Positions 10,918 through 23,312 of a stretch of 64,000 nucleotides of DNA are shown piece after piece. The translations under genes were made by a program, and so were the position numbers. Source of the stretch: Pohlia nutans (lineage: Eukaryota; Streptophyta; Bryopsida; Bryales; Mniaceae); contig CM040094.1 in NCBI GenBank assembly GCA_022496805.1, positions 8,517,501 to 8,581,500 of the forward strand, written 5' to 3'. Positions within the stretch are counted from its first letter, which is position 1; every line of letters begins with the position of its first letter. The notes below the pieces were generated by a model. It saw only the letters and a program-made list of their open reading frames with translations, had not been told where the DNA came from and ran no database searches.

Positions 10918-13403
10918 GGTTACTGCAACATAAGGCACTTTTCTCGATGAAATTGGTAGGATTCACTCGATGAAATCAATAGGGTTCACTCAATAAAACC
11001 ATCGATGATACTGGCATTTTTAAAATGAAAGAAAAGACCAAGATGTAACAAGGCATCAATTAACTTTGATCTTTTGACCTCTATATTTCTTTTAGTGTAA
11101 TTCCAATGATTGATGTGATTGAAGATTTGAATTTGTAGAGGTGCAAAAAGGCTACGAGGGTGTCTCATTGAATTTTCAAAATCCCACACTTTTAGAATGG
11201 GACAGTAAAAACACAAATTGGAAAAGCAAAGGATGACATTACAAATAACTTTGTTCAAGATTTCGTATTACAACTCAAAATGTACCATTTTTTAAATCCC
11301 ACAAACATGAGCATTTGTGCTTCTTTTAAAAACTTCACATACACATTAGTTTTTTCAAATTATTAGAAGTTGATTTAATATAGCTAATAACATGTATACA
11401 CAATTGTAATTGGGGTTATGAAGATGCTTTATAGAATACAATTGTTTTTAAATTTGGAAAATACTTTTTATATCTATGTAATTATGAATTATAATATGCA
11501 TATCTTGTGTATACATTTGTTGCACTTCTAGTTTTATAGCAAATATATAACTCTTTTAGTTTACATCTTGAATTTCGCAATAGGATTGAAGAATCACATG
11601 ATTGTTGTTCATATTTGATGTATTAATTTAAATTTATTTTAAATTCTTGATTTGTAGATATATCACTTGACTAAAACAAGTGACAAATAGGTAAGTGCAC
11701 TACATGTTGATGTTAGAAAGGTAGATTCACAAAGAGTGTCAAGTGCAGGACTTGCTTTCTAGATTAGAAGTGAAGATTCTCAAGTCACAAGACTTTCAAA
11801 ACTCTACTAAAGGATAAGTATGTCTAGAAAGAATTTGGGGTTGAGAATCATGCAAATCTTGAAGAGAATCTCACATTTAAAAATGTACACTTTCACATGC
11901 TTGAATGATTCAAATGTGTCCATTTATTAAAAACTTGATCTTAAAAGTTCATTTTAGTGTTGAAGTGATCGTTTTTTTTCATACCACAAATCATATACAT
12001 TCTTGAGCTTAGTGATTTATCGTATGTGGATGTAGTCTTTTTTAATCTAATTATTGTTGATACACTTTTGAAGAAAACAAATGATTTTATAACTTGTGGA
12101 AATTTGATGAATTTCTATAGATTCACATTGACATGAATTTTTGGTCTTATTAAAAAGATATCTTTCACATTATTACATAGTGAAAAATTTCTTCAAAGTT
12201 TAAAATGTATGTAGGATACTACATATAATACACAATAAATTATTCAATCAATCATTTATTACATCAATTTTAGAGCACTATCAAATTTTTTATCCTATGC
12301 TTAAAATTTTGCATATATAATTTTGATATTTGATTTTGTCAATCACCGTTGCAAGGAATTATAAAAATTGGTGGATTGATGATATACTTATAATTTGGTA
12401 AACTTTTACAAAATGACGTAGAAATTTATTGAGTTCATGCAAAACATTTTAGAAAGCATTCCATTGGAGATGGAGCTTGGGAAAACATGGTGCACATTGA
12501 AAATAGTTTCTTATGTTCAATTTTTTTTTTAGATACTTTGGCATAGCACATTACATGCAATTGATGCACATTGTGGAGCTACTTATAGTTGGAAATTAAC
12601 AATTAAAACTTATTTACATTGTTGTAACATGTGTACTTTTCATGTAAACTTACAAAATTTACAATCTTTACAACTTCTAATTGTCGTGGACTCATTGTTG
12701 GATTTTGAAAAAGTTAAAAAAAAAACCATATTCCAATACATTATGATTCATATACAAAATTTGTGCATAGCCATAAAATTGTGTACAAAAGTCTATGAAA
12801 TCTAATGAAATCTAATTCTTGTGTTTAAATTTTAATATAATAAATTACTTTTAGAAGCCTTTTCTAGTTTCCAATGTGTCTTCATGGTATATTAAATGTC
12901 TTTGTATGTTTACATAATCTAAGAAATTTATACCAATGTCATTGATTTAAAATCCTGAAATTTAACTTATTTAAATAAATTTGAAGTAAACAAGTCATAC
13001 ACTATTTGCTAATGAATCCAACATCAATGTGTCTTGAACTATAATTTTGAAGTGATTATAGAAGCCATTCTGACAGTCAAGATTATTACTGTTTTAATGT
13101 ATGTTTTGATTATTCAAATTTTATAATGATGTTTTAAAGAAAAATTAAAGTATGCTATAAAATATTGATTGGAAAAAGGAAACATATTTCCAAGAAAAAA
13201 TGTACAATTTCGTTTCAAAGAAATTAAACTAAGGAGGAAAAAATACCCACACATACACACAATGGCATTTTGAATTATCCCGTGTTTTTTGTTAAAATAA
13301 CTAAAGTATGTTCAATTTCATATAGATTAAATGTGTATAGATATATTACATTAAGAAGTGTCTTATTTGAAAAAAATAAAAAAATAAAATTTTGTTTTGA
13401 ATT

Positions 13404-13446
<43 letters not shown>

Positions 13447-13599
13447 TGCGCTGTAATTTATGTTGATTTTTCAATGATTCATATAAAATATTAGCAACTT
13501 TAATTTTTTAAATAGTCTAAATTTGGTTTTCACTTACAAATTTGATTATTCAAGTTAATTGTATTACATTCAACTCTGAAGCTCATTAGGTCAATTAAG
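10918..13599. other. AT-rich DNA upstream of visible IFT144 exons
   Basis: I searched this stretch for the WD40-repeat exons expected at the start of IFT144 and could not find any. It is very AT-rich and includes a pure (TA)n run at 13407-13438. It may be intron, intergenic DNA, or hold exons too diverged to recognise by eye. Confidence 0.4.
13407..13438. repeat. (TA)n microsatellite
   Basis: A pure TA run just upstream of the first recognised IFT144 exon. Shorter TA runs lie in its introns near 14889-14910 and 21752-21786. Confidence 0.9.
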
Positions 13600-16500
13600 T
13601 GGCAACTATGGTTTCTTGTGTTCACTATACATCAATGTTTTTGATATTTGGGACCAAAACTGGTAGCCTATTCCTCTATTATATAAATGAAAATTCTCCT
13701 ACTTTTGTTAATGAGCTTTGTCATAATGAAGGTGGCATCACTAGGTTGTTTAAATTTTTATTTTTAATAATTTATGACAAATAGATATTTAACTGTAAAT
13801 AATTTTTTGATGCTAATTTTTATTTTTAATATATTATTTAAATAATATATTTTATATATTTATAATAAATTGAACTCATGATAAAAATATCATACCAAAT
13901 AAAATGAAAATCATTATTACATTTGAATTACAAAAATTTAAATATCATAAAATTTCATTAGGATATGGCCAAATCAATTAGGAACTCGGATAATATTTGA
14001 AGATGATAGGCAAGTGTTATATTTTTATAACCCACTTAATCATCAAGTAAGTAATCAATCAAGTAATTTGATATTTAGATATTTGATTATGAAGAATGGT
14101 TGATTCATAATGATGATAAACATAATTAGTTTAATGTCTTTTTGCCAATGTAGAAAAATCATAATGACATTACATATGATATGTTTGACCCCATGCTTTA
14201 TTAATAAACACATCTCTATCCTGTAACTTATTTGAATTAATATATCAATTTTTATTTTATTTTCTTAAGATTTTATAATTGAATTTAATCCTATCTTTAA
14301 AAATAATGTAGTATATATATAGCAATTATAACTTTCAATAGAAAAAACCTGCGTTTTAACAAGTATATCACAAACAATAACATCTATTATACAGGTACAA
14401 CAAATTTCAACTTCATCAGGACTTATTGAAGATTTAACTTGGAATGAATCGAATCCTCATGTTTTTTCACTTTCAAAACGATCATCCAGCCATGCATTTA
14501 TTTATACTTCAGCCACTAAAGGGGTCAAAAAACTACCTCATTCAATCAATCAACTCAACCAATCTACGGACATTGTGTCTAAGGTACTATAAATGATAAA
14601 ATTATTTGTTCTATTGATTATAGACTAATATGATTTTTAAAAAATTTAAATTTTATTTTTAAGATATAGTTAAAAATCATTTTTTAATTTTAAATAATTA
14701 CTTTAATTTTAAAATGTAGCATTTATAGTATGTATTTTGAAATAGTTGATTAAAATACCATTTATTGCATTATAGTTTTATTAGTTTCAGAATATGAACT
14801 TCTATTTATTAATTAAGATTTTGTAATATCTTTCTATTTTATTAGTAAATAATAATATGGCGTGAGATACATATATGCATATACATTTACATATATATAT
14901 ATATATATATCCATCTATTCATATATATTGTGATTTATAAATTTTACGTGATTTTGAATCAACATTCTTGTGAAGATTGTATACTTAATTATTAGGACGA
15001 AAATGTTGATCCCACTAAAACAAAGGCCAAATTTGAAGATAATTTGAGCATGGTTTATCTTGACAAAGCTTGGCTTTCTGCCACAATTTTAAACAACAAC
15101 ATGGTATTCTTTAAGTCTAATTGTTGCTCATCACATCATCATTTTAATAATTTAAAAAAAAACTTTGAATGAGTGATTAAATGTTTCTATCTCAAAATAC
15201 ATCAAAAATTTTATTTATTTGCTAAAATTCAATAAATATGGCCAGATTTGGGAAACTTTAGCAGGAGTTGCTTTAAAACATTTGGAGCTTCACGTAGCTA
15301 TCAAAGCATGTGAAGAATCAAACAATGTTGTGAATTTAACAAGACTTTACGAGATGGAAGAAGTTGAAGAACAACAATTTTTACTTGCAGAAGCTTCAAA
15401 ATTCTTGCAAGATTATCTTAATGCATTTGTAATTCATACATATCCTAAGCAATTTTACCAATATGATTCTATCAATATTTTTTCATTTATTTTTTATTTG
15501 ACTATTTTTTGTAACTACTATTCTACATTTCTATACTAGTGTTTTTGAAAAATCATTTAGAATTAAACTACAAAAGTTAACGATGTTAAAAGAAGATAAA
15601 ATTTTGATTTGTAGAAATGCTATAGAAAACTTTTAACGAACAAATGTGCTTGTATATTACTTTGCCACCTTCAAGATTGGAACCAAGTAAGTTTTTTAAA
15701 AATTAGATTTAATTTATTTACTCTTTACATTTATAAATATTTTAAATTATTAAAACATATATTTATATTTTATTATTTTAATGAATATTAAAAAAAGTTG
15801 GTTATATTTTCCAAATTTTGGTGCTAGTATGGTGATAGATTATAGATATCAATCGAGTGGATTCAAAATTCTCATCATTTCTACCGCCAAATTATGGACA
15901 CTTTTTAGAACTTCATGAGATGCAACATTTAGCATATTCAAGCTATGAAGAAAAATTAAAATGTTCTAATATAAATTCGACTCAACGCATCATTGCTCAA
16001 GTAAAGCAATTATTTTATATCCTTTGTAAAAAACTAAGTTTTAAAAGTCTCAAGAAAATATCATTGTACAGTTGTTTTAAAAGCCCTGACTTCAAGGTGG
16101 TAGGTATGGTCAAGATTAGTCACAATAATGATTTGTCACATGAGCATTTCTTGAAAAAATGATGTCGTCACATTATGAAGTGTCATATTATGGAAGGTAG
16201 ATTGTTAGACAAGACCTAATAACGTGCGTGGACACCAAATATTAATTAAAAGACAAAAAAAACTTTTTGCAAAAAAATAATTACAGAAATGTTAAAATAT
16301 TTGAAAATATATTCAAGTTTTATTGTAATTGTACTATGGTCAAATATTTCCAAATATTGTATTAGTGTTATCATAAAACATAATCATCAATATAAATAGA
16401 CAATAATATGTTTTAAAGAATTTATGATTTAAACTACAATGTCTCAATTTAAAAAGATAAAATATACACTTTAATAATTATATATATTTAAGATAAATCA

Positions 16501-19500
16501 TTTATTATTAAATTCTTATAGGCAGGTATAACACGCATTTCTATTCAACTTGGAGATTTATGGAAAGGACGTCAAATGGCAAAATCTTACAACTATACTA
16601 TTTTGTTTTGTGAATGTGCTATGCTTTTAAAAAAACTCAATTTATTCCAAGTAAACACAAAAATAAAAATAAAACTATTAAAAACGTGTAAATATCATCA
16701 AATGTGTTTCAAAAAAACAAGTTCATATTAAAAACCAAGTTAATCATCTCGAAAATGTATATCAAATTACTTCCTTGAATTCACTTTTATTTAGTTATGA
16801 AATTTGGAAAAATGTTCATTTGGGTTTATAAAACATTTGTATCATAGGATGTTGCTGAATTGTATGAACTAGGACTTCATATTCAAGTTGCAGCTATGGT
16901 GTATATTCAATTAAAAAACTATAATAAAGTTGACAACATTTTAAAGCATTTATCAACTCCAAAACTTTTAATTGGTGTACGTTATTAATTGTTTCTCTAA
17001 AAAAATGATTAATGTCATGACTTCAAAACTCATGTTATTGTGACATGTTTCTATAATAGATATAGAAAAGATCTTATAGTTATATACTGAAAACAATTAC
17101 AATCATTTTTAGCTCAATGTATTGTAATGACAATTTCTGAGCAAAATACCTTTGATCCTAGAAAAAAACTATACAGGATTAGAGGTGCTTTTTCTATAAA
17201 ACAATTGAGATTTTTTGGCTTAAATTTTGATTAAATGAAAATTTATAATATAACATCAATGTTTATTATATCATCAATCTAAAAAATAAAAATAGAAAAA
17301 GATACAATTTTGTTTACCAAATTTCATTTTAGGCCTTACATATTTAATACTATTTTTTTAATATACTGTAATTTAAAATACAATATTTCATATTTTTACA
17401 AAATTGGACTTTTACGCAGTATGCAAAAGTTTTGGAAAATAATGAACAATACAAACAAGCATCAACATTTTATGAACTAGCTGAGGTTTGAATTCTTTAT
17501 TCATGAATCAAATCTATAGTTAAAACTCATTAAATTCCTATTATTTCCAATACAAAAGAACGATAACAAAATAAAAAAAGCTAAATTTTACTAAAATATT
17601 TTTTTAAATTATGAAATTTTTTGAATCAATTATATATATCAAAAAATAATTATTTTTGTTTTTCTAATATCTAATTGTGTAGGATTATATAAATGTAATA
17701 AGGCTTCAATTAAATTATCTAAAAAATCCATCTAAAGCATATTCGATTTTGCACAAGGTATTATGTTTTCTTAGTATTATTTTATTTTATTTTTATAATA
17801 TAATTTGGAATTTGGAATTGAATTTTTTTTAAATTCATGTAAACTAGCATCATGTGCATTTTTATTTTGTAACATGTGATGAAATATATTTCATTAGATC
17901 AAATCTATTGAAGGAGCTACCATAGTTACATTGTATTGTAAAAGTGTTGGAAACTATAAAGGTGCAATAGAATTTTTAATCATGCAAAAGAAGTAAGGTT
18001 CAATATCTTATACAATATCTATACTTTTACAATGATTTAGATATTTAATTATTCAAATTCACGGTTTCAATTAAAGTATTGATAAAATTTTATCATTTTG
18101 ATTTTGAAATTTATTTTTTATAATTTAAAGCTATAAAATTAATTCACTAGATCTTACATTTATTAAAAATATACTTTTGACATATTCTTAATAAATCATA
18201 ACTTGAGTTGCCTCAATGTTTGAACAAATATTTTCATCATTTTAGTGTGTACCAATTATGACAAACATTACATTATTAAAATATATATGTATTAACAAAA
18301 TTGATCTCCAAGTCTAAATTCATTTATAAAAAAACATATAAAATTGATTGAAGGATCGAAGAAGCAAAGATATTAGCCAAACAACATGAATTGGTAGATG
18401 TATATTTTGATTTCTTAAAAGATGTTGCAAGTGAAAACGAATGTTATTCGTTGGCAAAGTAAGCAATTTGTGAAAATTTATGAATGTGTGTGGTTATTGT
18501 AATAAATTGCACTATGTGATATTTATTATTTTAAAAATATATATCAAATTTCAAACAAATTTGTTGAACACTAAATACTAGATTAGACATTCATTTTATG
18601 TAAAATCTAAAATCTTTTTTGATGATTTTAACATCAATTGAATGTGTAAAAATACTTTATTATAGTACATTTGAAACATTTTATATATTCAATCTAAATG
18701 AGTATAAGATATTCAAATACTACATTTGAAAACAAGGTATGTGTAGCGTTTAATGAAAAAGTTGATAAAGAATACAATACTTGTTAATATGTAAAAACAA
18801 TCTTTATAATTTCGCTATTCCTAACATGAGAATATTTGATGAATGTGATAGATATTATGAGTCTATAGGAGTGTATGACAAAGCTTCAACCATGTTTCGC
18901 AAATGTGGAGAATATGAACAAGCTCTTCATATGATATTACAATTAGGAACTCATGAAGCAATGGAACTTGTACGTTATCTCATCATGTGTATCAATAGTA
19001 ATAAATTTTCATTTGCAATGATATAACATTATATTTCATATAATTTTACCAGCATACCAAAATAAAATAAAATAATAATGATAATTTAATTCCATTAATA
19101 TTACATAAAATGGTATATATTATGATTAAATTTACAAATTCTTATTTCAAGTAGGCAATTGACATGGTTGGGGAGCTAAAACATGATAACTTGACTAGTC
19201 AGCTTCTTGATTATTTTATGGGTGAAATGGATCAAACTGGTTTACGAGGTCCACAATATTTGTTTTCCCTTCACATTGTTTTGGGCAATTATGATCAAGC
19301 TACAAAAGCAGCTTCTCAAATTGCTACTCAAGAACAGGTTGCACTATAATGAACACAAATACCTTTTTATGGAATTCTTATATTTCATTTGTATCAATTA
19401 CTTATTAAAATATTGAATGATTACAATCATATATAATTAATGGCCAAATAATGGGAAATAATCATATTTTACAACTATAATAAATGTCTATACAATAAAT

Positions 19501-21754
19501 AGTTGTTGGCTATTGACCTATTGCATACATAGGAGATGGGAAATTACAAAGTGGCTCATCAACAATTACTACAATTTTATAAAATTCTCGCCTCATTAGG
19601 AAAATGCGTGCCACCTGAATTGTCTAAACAACTCATGTTATTGCATTCGTATATTTTAGTGAAGACTTTGATCCGTATAGGTGATCACAAGTAAGAGTTT
19701 AATTTGTAACATGACTTATCTAAAACAAAATGTAATATTGTAAGCTACTCTAGTCCTACATAAATTATATGCTTGAATTTTGCATTTAAAACGTTGTATT
19801 CATTATTTCACTATTTTGTTATATGTCATTAATTTAAAAATTAACTTGAATCATAAATAGATCAAGTGCAAGAATGTTGATAAGGGTTGCTCAATATATT
19901 AGCAAGTTCCCTGCACATATAAATCAAATATTGATTTCCACTGCTATTGAATGCCAACGAGTGGGTTTGAAAAAGAGTGCTTATTCTTATGCATCTATGT
20001 TACTACGCCAAGATCTTAGGTACATGATTCCATATATTTAACATCTATTGTAAACAAAGTTGACAAGCCTTTTAGAATCTTTAAAAGCATAATATAATCC
20101 ATGCAATTGATTAAATTGAGATAATGAAAAATCAATTTGGAATTTGAGTTTTCTACCAAATTGAATAGATTTCAAGAATTTTACCTTATATCTATTGAAA
20201 AAAAACACCACAATTACAACTTTAAAGGCCTTCAATACACAGTCATATGATTTGAAATATAGAAGAGTTGTGTGTATATAGTAAAATTCAACCAAAAATA
20301 AATAAAAACATCTTTCTTTATCTTTTGTAATTTATTTGAGATAAAAATTTTAATTTTATTTTGCATGATTAAATAATAGAGTGATGTCGTCCTTTGCAAG
20401 TTGTGGAATGTAATCCTCTATGTAAATATGGAAATTACAAAATAATGTATGAATGTCAAGGCTAAATGGAAAAGTTGAACTTTGGAATTTTGTCAAAATA
20501 AGAACAAAATTCTTTAAATTCAAGTAAAGTGTCCATCAATTCCCTTGTAAATATAGTTAGACATCCAATAAAGATTTTACTCCCAAAAATCCCTAAAAAT
20601 TGCAACTAAGTTAAAACTTGCAAATGGTTCATGCTTGTAATACAATTTTCTACTTTAAACAAGAAAAAAAAACATAACGTCTTTGAATATGACGGGGACT
20701 TTTTCCTATTGTAGCATTGAAGAAGAATAATTTCTCTATGGTGTTACTACATTCGTTTAGTCAAAGGTTTGCAATTCAATTAAAAAAAGAAATAACAATG
20801 AAGAGAAATTATTTGTCTATAATGCTAGGGACTTCCCTCATCATGTTCACAAATGTTATGTATACTAAAATGTTACAACTCGACCATGAAAAAAAAATTC
20901 AAATTTAGATACACTGTAACACTAAAATTTAGATCTAGTTTTAACATTGCAATGTGGAGGAAAAAGACAACTCCATTGTAATACAATCATAGAAAATTAT
21001 CATAGTGGCCAAAAAGTAAAAATTATATGGGCTCTAAGGGATTAATATAACTAAAAATGTATGTTTCTTTAATATTAAAGTAGTTATATACATAAATCTA
21101 AATTATTGTTTCTTGTATTTGATAGTAACAAAGAATCCATTTCCAATGAGCACAAAAAAATGTTGGCAAACATCATTAGAAAATATGAAGATGTTGATGA
21201 GAAAGAATCACTTTCACCTTGTCCATTTTGTCAATTTGAAATCCCAGAAACACAACTTGAATGTGTTGCATGCCAATCTGATATTCCTGTTAGTCTTATT
21301 TACTTTACTCATATTTTAAAAAAAATTATTACAAAAGAATAAGATCATTGATTAAACAATATTCATGGAATTATTTTAAATTATGGAATTTTATAGTAAA
21401 TTCATTCATAATTTCATTATCTGTAACTATACAACAATTTGTGAATTTGAGGCACTTTTTGTAACATATCTAAATGTCGCAATTTATTATTGTTATAATG
21501 TGGTGGGACATTCAATTTAAATTTTGTATCTGTTATATTTTTAAATTTTTGAAAAAATCTAAGATATTTATTTTGAACATAAATTTATTTTCTTTTGAAT
21601 GCAGTATTGCATAGCAACTGGGCGGCATATGGTGCTTGGAAATTGGAGCCAATGTCCAAGTTGCAAATTTCCAGCTTTAATGGATTGCTTTCTAAAGGTA
21701 TCATATCATTTTATAACTATGTTTGCACTATATTTATACATTTGGATCATACAA

Positions 21755-21785
<31 letters not shown>

Positions 21786-22845
21786 TGTTCTTTTAAAAAT
21801 AAAAATGAAAGTACGTTTTATTGCAAACTAAGAAAATCTCCCTTTTACTAGGAAAAGTCTAGGGAAAGTGCATACAATTGTATAAGATACAATGTTCTTA
21901 CAAATGTCAAGTAAACCCCATCTAAACAAGTTTTTTTGATTTATAGCAAAAAACACATTAAATCCAACTTTCCAAAAACCATTTTTTTATTGATAAAAAC
22001 TCCAAATATCCTACGTACATATAGATTCATCATAAATTCTCATTAGGAGAAACGTGGGGTTCCAAAGGGGCCTTTTGTACTGGCACGTGCTGAAACTTTG
22101 AGGGTTGCCCGCACGCTTTACACACTGGCACCAATGGTGCCATGACGCTGCCAGCAGTGCAGTTTCAACACTGTCAGTGGGCAACGACCTTCACCAATGA
22201 TTTTACAAAAAGAGGGGTGTTTGGGCAACTTGTTCACCTAACCCGGGCTGCCTTAGAGGGCCCCTTTGGGACCCCACATTTCTCCTAATGATAAATGTTT
22301 GGATATTTTTTATTGAGCTCATTGACAAGAATTACACATTTAAAAAAAAAATCTAATGTATGTTGAACAAAGATAGGAAGAATTTTTGTTTAAAACTTAT
22401 ATGTTGAAATGTTTATTGTCAAAATCATATTTTAAAGTTGATTTTCAATGACAAACCAAATACTATCAAGTATTGATTTAAAAAAATTGCATCTTTATAA
22501 AGAGTTTCAACTTTTTTTTTAAATCCTTTAAATATCAAAATTTATATTTTAATATTCACCTTAAAAATGACTGAGTAATAAATATTTTATACATGTGTTT
22601 CAACAAAATACATAAGATTCATAAAGGTTTTATACCAAAGTAGAGAAGGCACAATCAAGCATATTTATAAGATTTGTGAGTTTCATTTACTGAAATTCAA
22701 TGCTAAATTACATACTATGATTGCATTGCAGGTTGTTGAAATTGAAAAAGCATGCCCTATGTGCTATGCAAATATAAATATATCAGACATACAAAAAATT
22801 GTTGATCCTATAGTCAATCAAACTGTTGTAAAATCTAGTTCTTAA
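13600..22845 (+). CDS. IFT144: Intraflagellar transport protein IFT144 (WDR19), C-terminal two thirds
   Basis: IFT144 is an IFT-A core subunit for retrograde transport in cilia. I read 20 exons: 13600-13744, 13962-14046, 14395-14583, 14996-15103, 15246-15428, 15615-15686, 15839-16000, 16522-16650, 16848-16976, 17420-17485, 17683-17757, 17898-17992, 18354-18458, 18831-18969, 19155-19337, 19533-19690, 19861-20019, 21126-21288, 21605-21697 and 22732-22845 (TAA). All junction phases agree and give about 849 codons. The first exon ([16 protein letters not shown]) matches the end of the second WD40 propeller. The middle is TPR-like helical repeat, for example [20 protein letters not shown]. The C-terminus has paired zinc-binding motifs ([41 protein letters not shown]), as in WDR19. 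The N-terminal WD40 half (about 500 residues in animals) was not found. The gene could be truncated or have long 5' introns. Exons are far more AT-rich than those of neighbouring genes. Confidence 0.85.
22045..22286. mobile_element. GC-rich TIR element in an IFT144 intron
   Basis: The ends AGGAGAAACGTGGGGTTCC and, reversed, AGGAGAAATGTGGGGTCCC differ at only a few positions over about 28 bp. The element is strikingly GC-rich compared with the AT-rich intron (21698-22731) around it. The target duplication is unclear because the flanks CATT/AATG continue the palindrome. Confidence 0.8.
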
Positions 22846-23312
22846 TATGGATTCATTTTACGACTGGTAAAAAAGTAACTCCTCGTAACTCCTCAAAACC
22901 GAAGCGTTTCCGTAGTCTCTCCCCTGGAAGGGCAGAGACAATAAATTTAAAATCATACAACCTGAGACTCACCAAGGAGCCCATCAGAACAAGGAAAACA
23001 GTGAGGGAAGCTTGGATTCAGGTTGAGACACAGCCTTCACTTCTACTTCACTCCATCCAAGACAAAACGGTTATCAATAAACCCACTTTGATTTCAAGAT
23101 TTCAGCCATCAAAATTTCAACAGTTTCGAACATGAAACAATAAGAAACTGAAATGCAGAAAGCTTTCATGCACATGGATCAGAACTTCTAAGCTAAGGGA
23201 TGACTTATACACCTGGTGACTTGTAAAATGAGCAGAACCAAATTCCTGCCAAATCCATCAATAAGAAAAAATGATACCGTTACAATACACAGCATATTCT
23301 ACGTGTTCTACA

